Positions 36,071 through 48,300 of a stretch of DNA of 64,000 bases are shown piece after piece. Every line of letters starts with the position of its first letter. Positions within the stretch are counted from its first letter, which is position 1. This DNA comes from Cannabis sativa (lineage: Eukaryota > Streptophyta > Magnoliopsida > Rosales > Cannabaceae). The position numbers and the translations under genes were made by a program. The notes under the pieces are model-generated. The model saw only the letters and a program-made list of their open reading frames with translations, was not told where the DNA came from and did no database searches. The stretch lies in NCBI RefSeq assembly GCF_029168945.1, contig NC_083602.1:61896600-61960599 (forward strand). Reading direction: 5' to 3'.

Positions 36071-38573
36071 AACTCCCACTTGCACTTACATAAAACAATC
36101 AGTACATTTCAATTAATCCTAGATTGTATTTTTCAAATATAGTTACAATCAAAACTTTGGTGAATGGATCAGCTAAGTTGTCTTCAGTATCCACTTTCTC
36201 CACAAGTACGTCCCCTCTTGCCACATATTCCCTAATGATGTGGTATTTCCTCTTTATGTGTTTGCTTCTCTAGTGGCTTCGAGGCTCTTTACTGTTGGTT
36301 ATTGCACCAGTGTTGTCACAAAGTAAAACCAGTGGTTTTTCCATTCCAAGAACAACACAAGGTCTTAAGAAGAACTTTATAAGCCATATTAGTTCCTTAG
36401 TAGCCTCAACGGCAACTATGTATTCAACCTCCATGGTAGACTCTGATGTTGCGGTTTGCTTAGCACTTCTCCAAACAACTGCTCCACCCCAAGAGTAAAC
36501 ACCATCCTAGATGTAGACTTCCTGTCATCAAGACAAGCCTAAAAATCTGAGTCGGTATAGCCTACGGGATTTAAAGCACCACCCTGGTAGACTAACACAT
36601 AATGCCTAGCACTTTTCAAATATTTTAGAATATGCTTAACTGCAGTCCAATGTTCCTCTCCTGGATTTGTCTGATACTCACAATTCAAACTGCACAGTAT
36701 ATGTCAGGTCTAGTGCATAACATTGCATACATTAGACTTCCAACTGTTGAAGCATAAGGAACCCTTCTCATGTTCTCTATCTCTTGAGGATCAATGGGAC
36801 ACTGTTCCTTAAATAGACGGATACCAGGTCTAGAAGGCATCACTGCCCCTTTTGTATTTTTCATTGAGAATCTCTCTAGCACCTTATCAATGTAAGCTAT
36901 TTGAGAGAGAGCAAGGGATCTGTTCTTCCAGTTTCTAATGATCTTAATACCAAGAACATAAGCAGCTTCACCCAAATATTTCATTTCGAATAGAGTGTCA
37001 AGCCATTCCTTAATGTCAGTCAATTTCTTGATATTGTTTCCAATAATCAAAGTGTCATCAACATAAATGACCAGGAATACTACCACGTGATCATACTTGA
37101 GTTGGTAAACACAAGGTTCATCATCATTTTGGTAAAAGATGTAGGTTTTTCTTATTTCATCAAACATTTTATTCCAAGAGCGAGAAGCTTGCTTAAGTCA
37201 ATAAATGGACCTATTAAGTTTGTAAACTTTCTCTTCCTGCCCTGGAAGCTTATAACCTGCTGGTTGCTCCATATAGATGACTTCTTCAAGACTTCTGTTA
37301 AGGAAAGCTGTCTTGACATCCATTTGCCAAATTTCATAGTCGAAAGTGGCAGCTATGGAGAGAAGAATTTTGATAGATTTGAGCATGGCGACTGGAATAT
37401 AAGTATCCTCACAGTCCACAATTTCTCTTTGGATATAACCCTTAGCGACCAGTCTAGCAGTAAAAGTTTTGACTTTTCCACTAGCACCTCTTTTCTGCTT
37501 GTAGACCCACTTACATCCAATTGGATGATAATCATCAAGTGCATCTACATATTCCTAGACTTTGTTCTTTTTCATGGAATCCATTTCTGAATCCATGTCG
37601 GCTGACCATTATTTCCGTTCTGAACTTGTCATTGCATGTTTATAGGTTAATGGATTGTCATCAATACTGTCACCAACGACCATATTTATTTCACCATCCA
37701 AGCCATAACGAGTTGGTTTTGTGGAAACCCTCCCACTACGACGAGGAGTCTTGACCTTCTGAATAAGAACATTAGTGGTAGATTTCTCAGTTGTATCAAC
37801 TTGCATTTGTTCAACCAAGGGAGTGGGATTATCCTCTAATTGAGTAGAAGAAGATGGAACATTGTTTGGAGATATATCTGAAAGCATTTCCTCCAATACT
37901 ACTTTGCTTTGAAGCTTGAAATTCTTAATATAGTCATCTTCAAGGAAAATGGCACTTGTAGAAATGAATACTTTATCACCCTTGCGACTATTATAGTCCA
38001 CCCCTAGTCTCCTTAAAATTTCCAACAAACATGCAAATTTTAGTTCACTTTTCTAGTTTTCCATCTTTCTTTCCTAAGACATGAGCAGGGCACCCCCAGA
38101 CTCTATAATGGCGTATACTGGGTATACGACCATTCAGTAACTCTAAAGGTGTCTTAGGGATTGATTTATATGGAACGACATTTAAAATGTCAGTTGCCAT
38201 CTTAATAGCATATCCCTTAGAAGGACGTAGGTAGAGTTGAATAGCTAAGCATGGGCCTAACCATTTCTAAAAGCGTGCGATTTCTTCTTTCTGCAACTCC
38301 ATTATGCTATGGAGTGCTAGGGGCAGTTAGTTGTGATTCAATTCCTAGTTCAATTAAATGATCTTTGAACTACATATTCATATATTCTCAACAACTCTCA
38401 GTTCTTAAGATCTTTAAAGTTTTACCTGATTGGTTTTGAGCCAATGCTAGACATTCCTGAAACTTCTTAAAAGTTTTAGATTTCTTATGTGGAAGGTAAA
38501 TATGACAATATCTAGAGTAATCGTCAATGAAAGTGACAAATTACTCATAATCACCTATGGCTTTATTGATAAT
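36071..38573 (-). pseudogene. Decayed Copia pol, copy B (integrase, RT, RNase H)
   Basis: Read from 38573 downward: integrase core fragments (FVTFIDDYSRYCHIYL), a linker (MLEILRRLGVDYNSRKGDKV, 38028), reverse transcriptase pieces with WQMDVKTAFLNRSLEEVIYM (about 37330) and the catalytic VIYVDDTLIIGN (about 37065), SLMYAMLCTRPDI (about 36720), and an RNase H tail close to 36180-36500. Frame shifts and stops are scattered throughout. The polypurine tract GCAAGTGGGAGTT at about 36071-36083 leads into the LTR. Motifs fit the Copia Ivana/Oryco-like group; it is inactive. Confidence 0.85.
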
Positions 38574-40163
38574 TGAATAGAAAAGATTACATTGAAATAG
38601 AATTTTATTTAGGGCACAAAGCCCAACAAACTCCCACTTGCACTTACATAAAACAATCAGTACATTTCAATTAATCCTAGATTCAGTCTGTATTTTTCAA
38701 ATATAGTTACAATCAAAACTTTGGTGAATGGATCAGCTAAGTTGTCTTCAGTATCCACTTTCTCCACAAGTACGTCCCCTCTTGCCACATATTCCCTAAT
38801 GATGTTGTATTTCCTCTCTATGTGTTTGCTTCTCTTGTGGCTTCGAGGCTCTTTACTGTTGGTTATTGCACCAATGTTGTCACAAAGTAAAACCAGTGGT
38901 TTTTCCATTCCCAGAACAACACAAGCTCCTGAGAAGAACTTTGTAAGCCATCAATACTGTCACCAACGACCATATTGATTTCACCATCCAAGCCATAACA
39001 AGTTGGTTTTGTGGAAACCCTCCTACTACGACGAGGAGTCGTGACCTTCTGAATAAGAACATTAGTGGTAGATTTCTCAGTTGTATCAACTTGCATTTGT
39101 TCAACCAAGGGAGTGGGATTATCCTCTAAGTGAGTAGAAGAAGATAGAACATTGTTTGGAGATATATCTGAAAGCATTTCCTCCAATACTACTTTGCTTT
39201 GCAGCTTGAAATTCTTAATATAGTCATCTTCAAGGAAAGTGGTGCTTGTAGAAATGAACACTTTATCACCCTTGCGACTATTATAGTCCACCCCTAGTCT
39301 CCTTAGAATTTCCAACAAACATGCAAACTTTAGTTCACTTTTCTAGTTTTCCATCTTTCTTTCCTAAGACATGAGCAGGGCTCCCCCAAACTCTATAATG
39401 GCATATACTGGGTATACGACCATTCCGTAACTCTTAAGGTGTCTTAGGGATTGATTTATATGGAACAACATTTAAAATGTCAGTTGCCATCTTAATAGCA
39501 TACCTCCAGAAGGACGTAGGTAGAGTTGAATAGCTAAGCATGGACCTAACCATTTCCAAAAGCGTGCGATTTCTTCTTTCTGCAACTCCATTTTGCTGTG
39601 GAGTGTTAGGGGCAGTTAGTTGGGATTCGATTCCAAGTTCAATTAAATGATCTTTGAACTACATATCCATTTATTCTCCACCACTCTCAGTTTGTAAGAT
39701 CTTTAAAGTTTTACCTGATTGGTTTTGAGCCAATGCTAGACATTCCTGAAACTTCTTAAAAGTTTCAGATTTCTTATGCATAAGGTAAATATCTAGAGTT
39801 ATCGTCTATGAAAGTGACAAATTACTCATAACCACCTCTAGCTTTGATATTTTATGATCCACAAAGATCTGAATGCACTATACCTAGTTGTTCTTTAGCA
39901 CGCTCTCCCTTTTGCAGAGAAAGAACATTTTGTCATTTTGCCTTCTAGGCAAAATTCACAAACTAGTAATTCACCTAAGGTAATATTTTTCAATGGACCA
40001 CCTTTGGTTAACCTGTGAAGTCTATCATAGCCTATATGATCAAGACGTAAGTGCCATAGATATGTTTCGTCTTCATTATCGATCTTTTGCTTTTTGTGGT
40101 TTTTAGGTTTAGCTATCTTAAACAGTTCGTTGTTAAGTGCAAATGGTTCATCTGATTTAAGAT
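38574..40163 (-). pseudogene. Decayed Copia pol, copy A (tandem partial duplicate lacking RT)
   Basis: Minus strand from 40163: pre-integrase YLWHLRLDHIGYDRLHRLTK (about 40060), CEFCLEGKMTKCSFSAKGR, integrase, and the same linker (MLEILRRLGVDYNSRKGDKV, 39318). It then jumps near 38955 directly to the RNase H tail (LCDNIGAITNSKEPRSHKRS; VDTEDNLADPFTK) without reverse transcriptase. It ends with a polypurine tract and the first roughly 50 bases of an LTR (TGTTGGGCTTTGTGCCC), fused at about 38573 to copy B integrase. This is a duplication with a breakpoint inside the LTR. At 40163 it abuts the Gypsy element. Confidence 0.85.
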
Positions 40164-40164
40164 G

Positions 40165-41134
40165 AACATCTTATTAACCAGCTTTTGGTAAGTTGCACTA
40201 ACATTTTTCAATCCAAATGGCATTACTACTTAGCAGTAAACCCTTCATCAATTTGGAAACATGTATGCTCTTGGTCTGCCACGTGCATTTCGATTTGATT
40301 ATAGTTGGAGTACGTATCCATAAATCTTAACAATTCATATCCGGACATGGCTTCCACCATCTAATCCATTCGCAAAAGTGGGAAACAGTCCTTCAAGCAA
40401 GCCTTGTTGAGATTCGTGAAGTCTATGCACATTTTCCAACCACAAAGAGTATAATGCTTGTCAGTAAAATTCAATGGAAGTTAACTTTCCAACATCCACC
40501 TTCACTACTTTTTCCCTTACTCGATCTAGTGCCCTTCATTTTTGGTGAATTGGCAATGCATTTTTGTTAATGTTTAGGGCATACAAATGGTGTTCGGATG
40601 GATCCCTATCATATCTGCATGTCTCCACGCCAATATGTCTTGGTTTTTCTTTACTGTGGACACAATTTTCTCTTTCACCATCGAAGATAAATTTCTTCCC
40701 ACTTTGATGACTTTAGTGGGGTCTGTCTCAACGATGTTGATTTCTGAAACTTCTCCTAGACTGTCTCTTTTTCTGGCTCGATGGTCGTTCTGGGAGCATC
40801 TTTGACTTCTTCTCTGACCATGAATATTGATTGGGCAAAGACATTGTAACACTTTATGGGGCTTTTTTGATGACCTTTAACTACTCTGATACTCTTGTTG
40901 TCACACGAGATCTTCATGCACAAGTGCTTGATGGAAGTAATTGCTTTGAAATCAACTAGGATAGGGAGCAATAGGATAGCATTGTAGGCAGTCGCATAGT
41001 CTACTACCACGAACGTACAATGTTTGAATGCAGAGGCATTTGAACTTCTGGCTACACCTCCATTTAGAGTGACTGGAAGTTGGATTTTCCCCATCAGAAG
41101 TAGGGAATCTCCACTAAAGTGTTGCAATTGTATT
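40165..41134 (-). pseudogene. Ty3/Gypsy remnant: end of protease and RT core
   Basis: Minus strand: SGDSLLLMGKIQLPVTL, TFVVVDYATAYNAILLLPIL, VDFKAITSIKHLCMKI (protease C-terminal region), a linker with KKNQDILAWRHADMIGIHP (about 40620), then RT motifs GWKMCIDFTNLNKACLKDCF, LLRFMDTYSNYNQIEMH and MPFGLKNVSATYQKLVNKMF (about 40200). It has stops and frame shifts. This is plant Gypsy of the Tat/Ogre-like type. It continues the element whose gag and protease start are at 51584-53644; the minus-strand Copia separates the two parts. RNase H, integrase and the 3' LTR are missing. Confidence 0.85.
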
Positions 41135-42264
41135 TGAAAAACCGTGTTTTTGCAAATGTCAGTTGTATATAAGAAAATATAAAAACTGTAATCGTTTGCA
41201 GCAGCAGAAAGTAATTCTGCTACAGCAAAACAGAACAGGCAGAATATAAAATATTTGCAGAAAAATAAATAACTTGACACAAGAGATTTATACGGGGTAT
41301 CAGTGTTCTCACGAACACTCCTAGTCCATGGGGCCACGCCCAGAGAATGAAATCAATTAATAAAGTATCAAAATTACAAAGACAATTGACTTAAACAAGT
41401 TTAGACTCCCTTTAAAGTATTGCCGCAATCCTTTGTAATCCACTTTATGAATCTGACTTCTTGAAACACCTTCAAGCCCGAACTCCCTTCGTCTTTGAAG
41501 TGTGAGTGCTTACTTCCTCCCGAAGTAAGGCTTCAACAAGTCTTCTCCCGAAGACCAAGTGCTTACTTCCTCCCGAAGTAAGGCTTTATCAAGTCTTCTC
41601 CCGAAGACCAATCTCTTGTTCAGTTAAGTAGTTCTTCACAGCCTCTAGGATAGAGTAAGAACAGAAATAGAACAACTAGAACCTAGATGAACAACTAGGC
41701 TCTCACAAAACAAAGAAACACTCTCTTCTCTCAAAAGATAAATGCAAAAAATGAATAATGGAAGAGGTAATTCGAATGGCTGCTCTCTAGGCTCTATTTA
41801 TAGAACATAGAAACCAAAGAGGCAACCACAAGTTCGAATTAGCAGCTGTACAAAAACTTTCCTAAGAAAACATGATCTGCTCCATCAGATTCGGACGTTG
41901 ACGTAGCAGATCTGACCAAAAACGGGAAACTTGCTAAAATCAGGTCCAATCCTCTTTCAATGCTTGATTCCTGCCAAAAACAGATTAGATATTCTGATTG
42001 TATTATGATACAATCAAAATTAATAAGGAAAGGGCAATAATCAAAGTTTCCCGAAAAAAGACAACTTTCCCAAAAGAGAATTCCTTCTCTTTTGAGAAGT
42101 TTTCAACAAAGGAAAGTTCAGCTGAAAGTGCAACTTTCCAATCAAGAAAAAGAGCAACTAAAAACCGAATTTATAAGGTAAGAATTCGAATATGAATGCC
42201 CAACAATCTTACCATAAATGGAAAAATTATTTTGTCACCTAACTTGCCAGAAAAGGACTTTACA
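41135..42264 (-). repeat. 3' LTR of the minus-strand SIRE-type Copia
   Basis: 1130 bp. Minus strand begins TGTAAAGTCC at 42264 after the polypurine tract AAAGGGGGAGAT (42276-42265) and ends ...GGTTTTTCA at 41135. TATA box (TATAAATAG reading down) at 41802-41794, and two 53-bp hairpin repeats at 41505-41609. This is the short LTR form, without the 286-bp extension found in the laccase-borne copy. Confidence 0.92.
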
Positions 42265-42664
42265 ATCTCCCCCTTTGGCACTTTAGATGAACAAAATAAT
42301 TTTTAAGATAAAGTACCTGCAAGGCAAAGTTAGCAAGAGCAAAAGATACTACTCCCCCTGAGTAACACAAACGAATATCACAAAGAAATCAAAAACATGC
42401 TAACTTTAAAAGATATGTTCACATGTACTAACCAACCACAACTCCCCCTGGAAAAAGGGTCCAGAGTTGGGCAACAAACAAATTAAAAATAAATATCTCT
42501 CCCCCTTTTTGTTTATCGAAGTGCCAAAGTAAACAAAGAAAGAAAAATAGATATAAGTTCAATCAAAAAACAAAGGAGAAACAACTTAGTCTCGGTAGAG
42601 TTTAATCAAAGAAGACAGTTGCTTGGACATCTCATGCTGGACTTCTTCCATTGCTCCAAGGCGA

Positions 42665-44143
42665 TTATGCACATTCTGAAGTTCGGACTTGACTTCCAGG
42701 AGTTCTTTGCAGCGGAGAACTTGAACTTCGACGAATGAAGCGACGACCAGCCTTTGGCCGTTTTTGAAACACACCATCAAAGTATTCAGAGGGCTGGAAT
42801 GTAGGTCCACTGATGGGAGGCTCAAGTGTTTCATGTGATTGGGCCACATTCTTCTGAGAAGATAAAACCTTATAAATTAGATTTGGAAACACAAGTTTAA
42901 AGGTTGGCTTTTTACCTCTTCGGAAGGAGACAATCTGGTTCAGAATGTGGGAGGCCAAATCAATTGAAGTGCCAGAAGTGATGCGGTATAAGAGAGAAGC
43001 CACATCTTGAGATACTACGGTCTTGTTTGAATTAGGAACCCAATTGCTTAAGGCAAACCGCATAAGAGAAGCATGAGCAAAAGTGAGGTGAGTGATTCGA
43101 AGACTCTCCCCTGGTTTCAACTCTGAACGAGCACCCGTGAGTTCAGAGTGCATCAACTCACGATCCATGGACATCACTGCATTGGATACATTCTCGGGCA
43201 ATTGCAAAGCTTGAGCAATATCCTTCTCAGAAAAAGAGAACCAATGACCCCTAACATAAACTCTTCGATAAAGTCTAGAATTCTCATCAAGGAAATCATC
43301 AGTGAGATTAGCATAAAAATCCTTAACAATGTTTGCAATGTATCCAATGAAACCAGTAAGAGTATTTTCCCATTGATGAAATTGGATAAACTTTACAATA
43401 CCATAAACACGATGAGCATGCAAGTCATAGTTCCTCTCACTCTCAAACTTACGGTTTGCATATAAATTCCAGTCACGTTCATTGTCACGATAATAAAATC
43501 GAGGACAGCCAGAGAGAGAGGAAGGGACATTACCAGAAGAAGGATCTTCCATGGGCTGCTTGCCTTTGGCAGCAGCAGAGGCCTTTGCTGCAGAAGCAGA
43601 TTTTGGTCGAGGAAGCTCTGGCTCGAGTTCTGTGTCCTCACTGTCCTTCTCAGAGTGAAGAGACACTGATTTGTCTGAAGAAACTTCCATTGGATCCTCT
43701 TCTTCTGAACTGGAACTTGATGAGGCCGAGGGTGGATTAGTCTTGAGTTTCTTCTTGGCTAGAGGGACTGTCTTCTCACGAGATTGAGAGGCTCGAAGTT
43801 CCTTCTCAGCAGAGGCTTGCTGGGCTCGAGTTCGAGTAGAAGGGCCTGCTGGAGTGGAGCCAGGCATTGATGCAGCAGGAGGTGGAACTGCCAATGGAGG
43901 AGGAGATTCCTTTGAAGATTCAGAAGAGGAAGTCCAGGTGCGAATGGGTCTTACCGATTTGCGAGCAACTTGCTTGGGTGGACGTTTTGGCTTCTCGGTT
44001 TGAGATTCACGCTGGGGAAGCGATGAATCTCCAGGCTTTGCAACAGCAGGAGGATGAACTGAAGCAGCAGGGGGAGCATTGGAAGGAGTTGCAACGGTTT
44101 CTTCCAATTTTTTAGAGTGCCCTAGATTCTTGGTTCTCACCAT
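42665..44143 (-). CDS. Retrotransposon ORF3, putative plant transposon protein-like domain
   Basis: Lies between pol and the 3' LTR, same strand, where Sireviruses may carry an env-like ORF. About 492 residues from MVRTKNLGHSKKLEET (44143); the frame is open upstream to 44305, but the ATG at 44143 matches the ORF3 start in the laccase-borne copy and follows a splice-acceptor-like TTTTTCAG. Residues 1-240 are low complexity, basic then acidic (PPKQVARK, SSSSSSEEED), with KKKLK as a possible nuclear signal. The following roughly 200 residues (YDLHAHRVYGIVKFIQFHQW; FYANLTDDF; VYVRGHWFSFSEKDIAQALQ) resemble the widespread "putative plant transposon protein" domain. I see no signal peptide or membrane span, so it is not an obvious envelope. 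The true C-terminus is probably in another frame to 42586 (coiled-coil-like CKELLEVKSELQNVHNRLGA), implying one frame break near 42720. Function unknown. Confidence 0.75.
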   Translation of the reverse strand: MVRTKNLGHSKKLEETVATPSNAPPAASVHPPAVAKPGDSSLPQRESQTEKPKRPPKQVARKSVRPIRTWTSSSESSKESPPPLAVPPPAASMPGSTPAGPSTRTRAQQASAEKELRASQSREKTVPLAKKKLKTNPPSASSSSSSEEEDPMEVSSDKSVSLHSEKDSEDTELEPELPRPKSASAAKASAAAKGKQPMEDPSSGNVPSSLSGCPRFYYRDNERDWNLYANRKFESERNYDLHAHRVYGIVKFIQFHQWENTLTGFIGYIANIVKDFYANLTDDFLDENSRLYRRVYVRGHWFSFSEKDIAQALQLPENVSNAVMSMDRELMHSELTGARSELKPGESLRITHLTFAHASLMRFALSNWVPNSNKTVVSQDVASLLYRITSGTSIDLASHILNQIVSFRRGKKPTFKLVFPNLIYKVLSSQKNVAQSHETLEPPISGPTFQPSEYFDGVFQKRPKAGRRFIRRSSSSPLQRTPGSQVRTSECA

Positions 44144-44150
44144 TTTGGAT

Positions 44151-44841
44151 CTGAAAAAGAAAATGAACAGAAACACACAAGAAACAAGAAAGAAGGTTCG
44201 GGTAGGTGGTGAGTTAAATGACAAAAATTGGTTTATATAACCTTGGAAGCAAAACAAGAAAGGGAAACCAATTTTGAAAATTTTAAAAGGTAACCGCCAG
44301 CCCATGAACCCATAAAAGGAAACCGTCCATTCCTCAACTCCTTTCCCTTTTTTTTTTAAAAAAAAAATAAAAATAAAAGGAAACTAGAATTGCCAACAAT
44401 ATTTTCAAAAATAAATCAATCTTTCAAGAATAAAGGCACATTACTATATAAAGATTAATTTTTACTTGGAAAAATATCAAAATAAATCAAAGAAGAATGA
44501 ATGTTGATACTTACCATTTAAGCACAAGATTTCCTTAACCCATGAAGCAAGTCACACGCCTCCCTCCTTTTTCTTTATTTTTTTTTATTTTTCTTATTTT
44601 TTTTATTTTTTTAGAAAATAAAATACAATGTGTACAATAAATATATGAGATTCTAAACAAGCAATATACTCTAATATCATTGAAAATTGACAAAATAAAA
44701 TACATATTATGCTTTTAAGGAAAATAACTAGTTAGTATCTCAAGAACAAATCATACTTAATTGATTTTAAGGAAAAGGATATGCATGTTACTAAAAATTG
44801 TTAACCAGGATTATCAATTTAATTTAATAGAGGAGACTTAC
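44151..44841 (-). other. Candidate intron between pol region and ORF3
   Basis: Minus strand GTAAGT at 44841-44836 and CTTTTTCAG ending at 44151, eight bases before the ORF3 ATG. The laccase-borne copy has the same pair at 7427 and 8100 (674 bp versus 691 bp here). The spacer contains homopolymer and pyrimidine tracts. Splicing is inferred, not shown. Confidence 0.45.
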
Positions 44842-45323
44842 AAATTTGAACACACTTGTCAGACATAAGTGTGTGCAGTGAAAATAGGATCATTGTCCTT
44901 GGCAAGATTTTTCATTTTCGCCTTTTTCAATTTGATCCCGCAACTGGATGCTATCACACCATACTGAAGGTAGCCCTTTTCTATGGTAGTGCATCCTCAT
45001 CATAGTTGCTAATTACAATGTTCCAGCTTACTCAAAAGATGGCTTTCACACCTCAGTATGGGTAGCTCTATTCCAGCAAGGGGTCTGACAAGACTGAAAC
45101 AAAAATTGCTCAACTCTGTAAAAGTACATTATTTAATCCTAGTCACAAACAAAAAGTAACATGAACCTTTTAACACAACATCACAAAGTATGATAAGAAT
45201 GAGATCCTAACTAATTATAATCCAAAAGCATAAACATGATTTGTCAAAATACAATGATAGAAGATTAAAAGCTAGAGAAGAATCACAAAACACTATTGTA
45301 CAAAAATTATGAACAAGAGAAAA

Positions 45324-48300
45324 TTAAACAATGGAAACTCCCAAAGACTTTCTGAGGGAGTCAAAGCGACTTGCATCTAGGGCCTTTGTGAAAATATCAG
45401 CTAATTGTTTTTCAGTATCAACATATTCTAATTGCAAAGATTTATTTTCAACAAGTTCCCTGATAAAGTGATGCCTTATATCAATGTGCTTTGTTCTAGA
45501 ATGTTGAACAGGATTTTTGGAAATATTTATGGCACTAGTGTTATCACAAAAGATAGTCAAAACACCCAATTCAAATCCATAATCAATCAACATTTGTTTC
45601 AACCATAAGAGTTGAGTACAACAACTACCAGCAGCTATGTACTCAGCTTTGGCAGTGGACAAAGAAATGGAATTTTGTTTCTTGCTATGCCAAGATACAA
45701 GATTATTCCCAAGAAAGAAACACCCTCCACTTGTGCTCTTTCGATCATCAGCATTGCCTGCCCAATCTGCATCACTAAAACAAGCAAGATTAGAATTAGT
45801 ATCTTTCGAGTACCAAATTCCATAATCAAGAGTGCTATTAACATATCGAATAATCCTTTTTACAGCTGATACATGAGATTCCATAGGATTACTTTGATAT
45901 CTAGCACAAACTCCCACACTGTAACAAATATCAGGACGACTAGCAGTTAAATACAAAAGACTTCCAATCATGCTACGATAAAGTGTAGTGTCTACCTTTA
46001 CTCCATTCTCATCTTTTGTCAATTTCAATGTGGTGCTCATTGGAGTACTTACCTGCTTAGCCGATTCAAGACCAAATTTCTTGACAAGGTTCTTAGCATA
46101 CTTACTTTGAGATACAAATGTACCTCCTTCCATTTGTTTCACTTGAAGACCCAAAAAGAAAGTAAGCTCACCAACCATGCTCATTTCAAATTCACTTTTC
46201 ATTTGATCAACAAATACCTGCACTTCATGGTTAGATGTAGAACCAAAAACTATATCATCAGCATAAATTTGAGCAATGATAAAATCAGATTTTATATGCT
46301 TGATGAAAAGAGTTTTATCCACACTACCTCTTTGATAGTCATGAGAAAGTAAAAATTGAGTCAACCTTTCATACCAAGCTCGAGGAGCTTGTTTTAGACC
46401 ATACAAAGCTTTTTCAAGTTTGTACACATGGTCTGGAAATTGAGGATCTTCAAATCCTTTTGGTTGCTCAACATAAACTTCCTCATTCAAAATACCATTT
46501 AGGAAGGCAGATTTCACATCCATTTGAAACAATTTAATATTCAAAATACAAGCAATACACAAAAGTAAACGAATTGATTCTAATCTTGCAACAGGAGCAA
46601 AAGTTTCATCAAAATCAATACCTTCTACCTGTGTGTATCCTTGTGCCACCAAACGAGCCTTGTTTCTCACAATTGTACCGAACTCATCACTTTTATTTTT
46701 AAATAACCACTTTGTTCCAATTACATTTATACCTTTTGGTCTTCGGACCAAAATCCATACCTTGTTGCGAACAAATTGGTTGAGTTCCTCTTGCATTGCA
46801 TTGAGCCATTCCTCAAAGGTCATGGCTTCCTTCACATTTTTCGGTTCATATTGAGAAACAAAACAAAGAAAGCTGATTAAATTAACATACCTTCTGCGAG
46901 TTACCATGCTTTCTTCAGGATTTCCAAGAATGAGATCTTTTGGATGATTCAATTTGACTCTGGTGCTTGGTTCTTTCTGAATAGAATCAGTGATGATGTT
47001 TGGATGAGTCAAGATAGACGGTTCTGGTTCTCCAGTCTCAGTTGCAGCAGCAGATTCGTCATTTGCAGCATCAGAAATGGGTTCTGCTGCATCAGGATCT
47101 GCTTTTGCTGCTTCTGGAGGAGCATCCATGAGACTATCTATCTTGGCTTCTGTGGAAAACTCTGAAAAATCTTTAAAATCATCAACAACCACATTAGCTG
47201 ATTCCAAAACAGTTTGAGTTCTCATGTTATAAACACGATAAGCTCTACTATTTAAGGAATATCCAATAAACACACCAACATCACTTTTAGCATCAAATTT
47301 ACCAATATGCTCACGATCTCTATAGACATAACACACACATCCAAAAACATGAAAATGACTTACATTGGGGCGCTTACCTTTCCAGATTTCATAAGATGTT
47401 TTTGAGGTACCTGGACGAATAAACACTCTGTTTATTATGTAGCAAGCTGTGTTAATAGCTTCAGCCCATAAGCGCTTTGTCAACTTCTTGCTATTTAACA
47501 TCACTCTTGCCATTTCCTGCAATGTTCGATTCTTCCTCTCAACAACTCCATTTTGTTGAGGAGTTTTGGGAGCTGAAAATTCATGAGTTATACCTGTAGA
47601 CTTGCAAAAATCATCATACACAGAATTTTCAAACTCCTTACCATGATCACTTCGAATTCGAACAATTTTCCCAATATTACAACCTTTCTCAACTCTTAAT
47701 CTCAAACAAAGAGTTTTAAAGGCATCAAAAGTGTCAGATTTTTCTCTTAAGAAATCTACCCAAGTAAAACGAGAGAAATCATCAACACAAACAAAGATAT
47801 ATCGTTTACCATTCAAACTTTCAACTTGGATTGGACCCATAAGATCCATGTGAAGCAATTCCAATACTTTTGAGGTATTGATATCAGACACAGGCTTGTG
47901 AGTGATTTTTAATTGCTTCCCAAGTTGACACGGTTCACACTTACCAACACTTTCCTTACCAAGCTTGGGAAGTCCTCGAACAATACCTGCATTTGACAAT
48001 TTTTTCAGGTTTTTAAAATTAATATGCCCAAGCTTGGCATGCCACAGATCTGTGGTGTTGTTGATAGCTGAATGACAAGTAAACACAGGGGTTAGAGTGT
48101 AACAGTTATCATTGGATCGAAATCCTTGCAAGATACATTCATTATCATCATTCAGAACATAGCAATGATCACTATCAAATGAAACAGTAAACCCTTGGTC
48201 ACAAATTTGACTGATGCTAAGTAAATTAGCCCTCAGTCCTTCAACTAATATCACATTTTTCAGTCTAGGTAACCCTTCAAAATTTAGAGTTCCCATACCA

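Noticed and set aside
40756..41337. Apparent fusion protein of LTR and protease
   Set aside because: The frame crosses the Copia LTR end into unrelated Gypsy protease; a chance read-through.
42665..44305. ORF3 start at 44305 (MGWRLPF...)
   Set aside because: The upstream part has no counterpart in the related copy and precedes a splice-acceptor-like site; the ATG at 44143 is shared.
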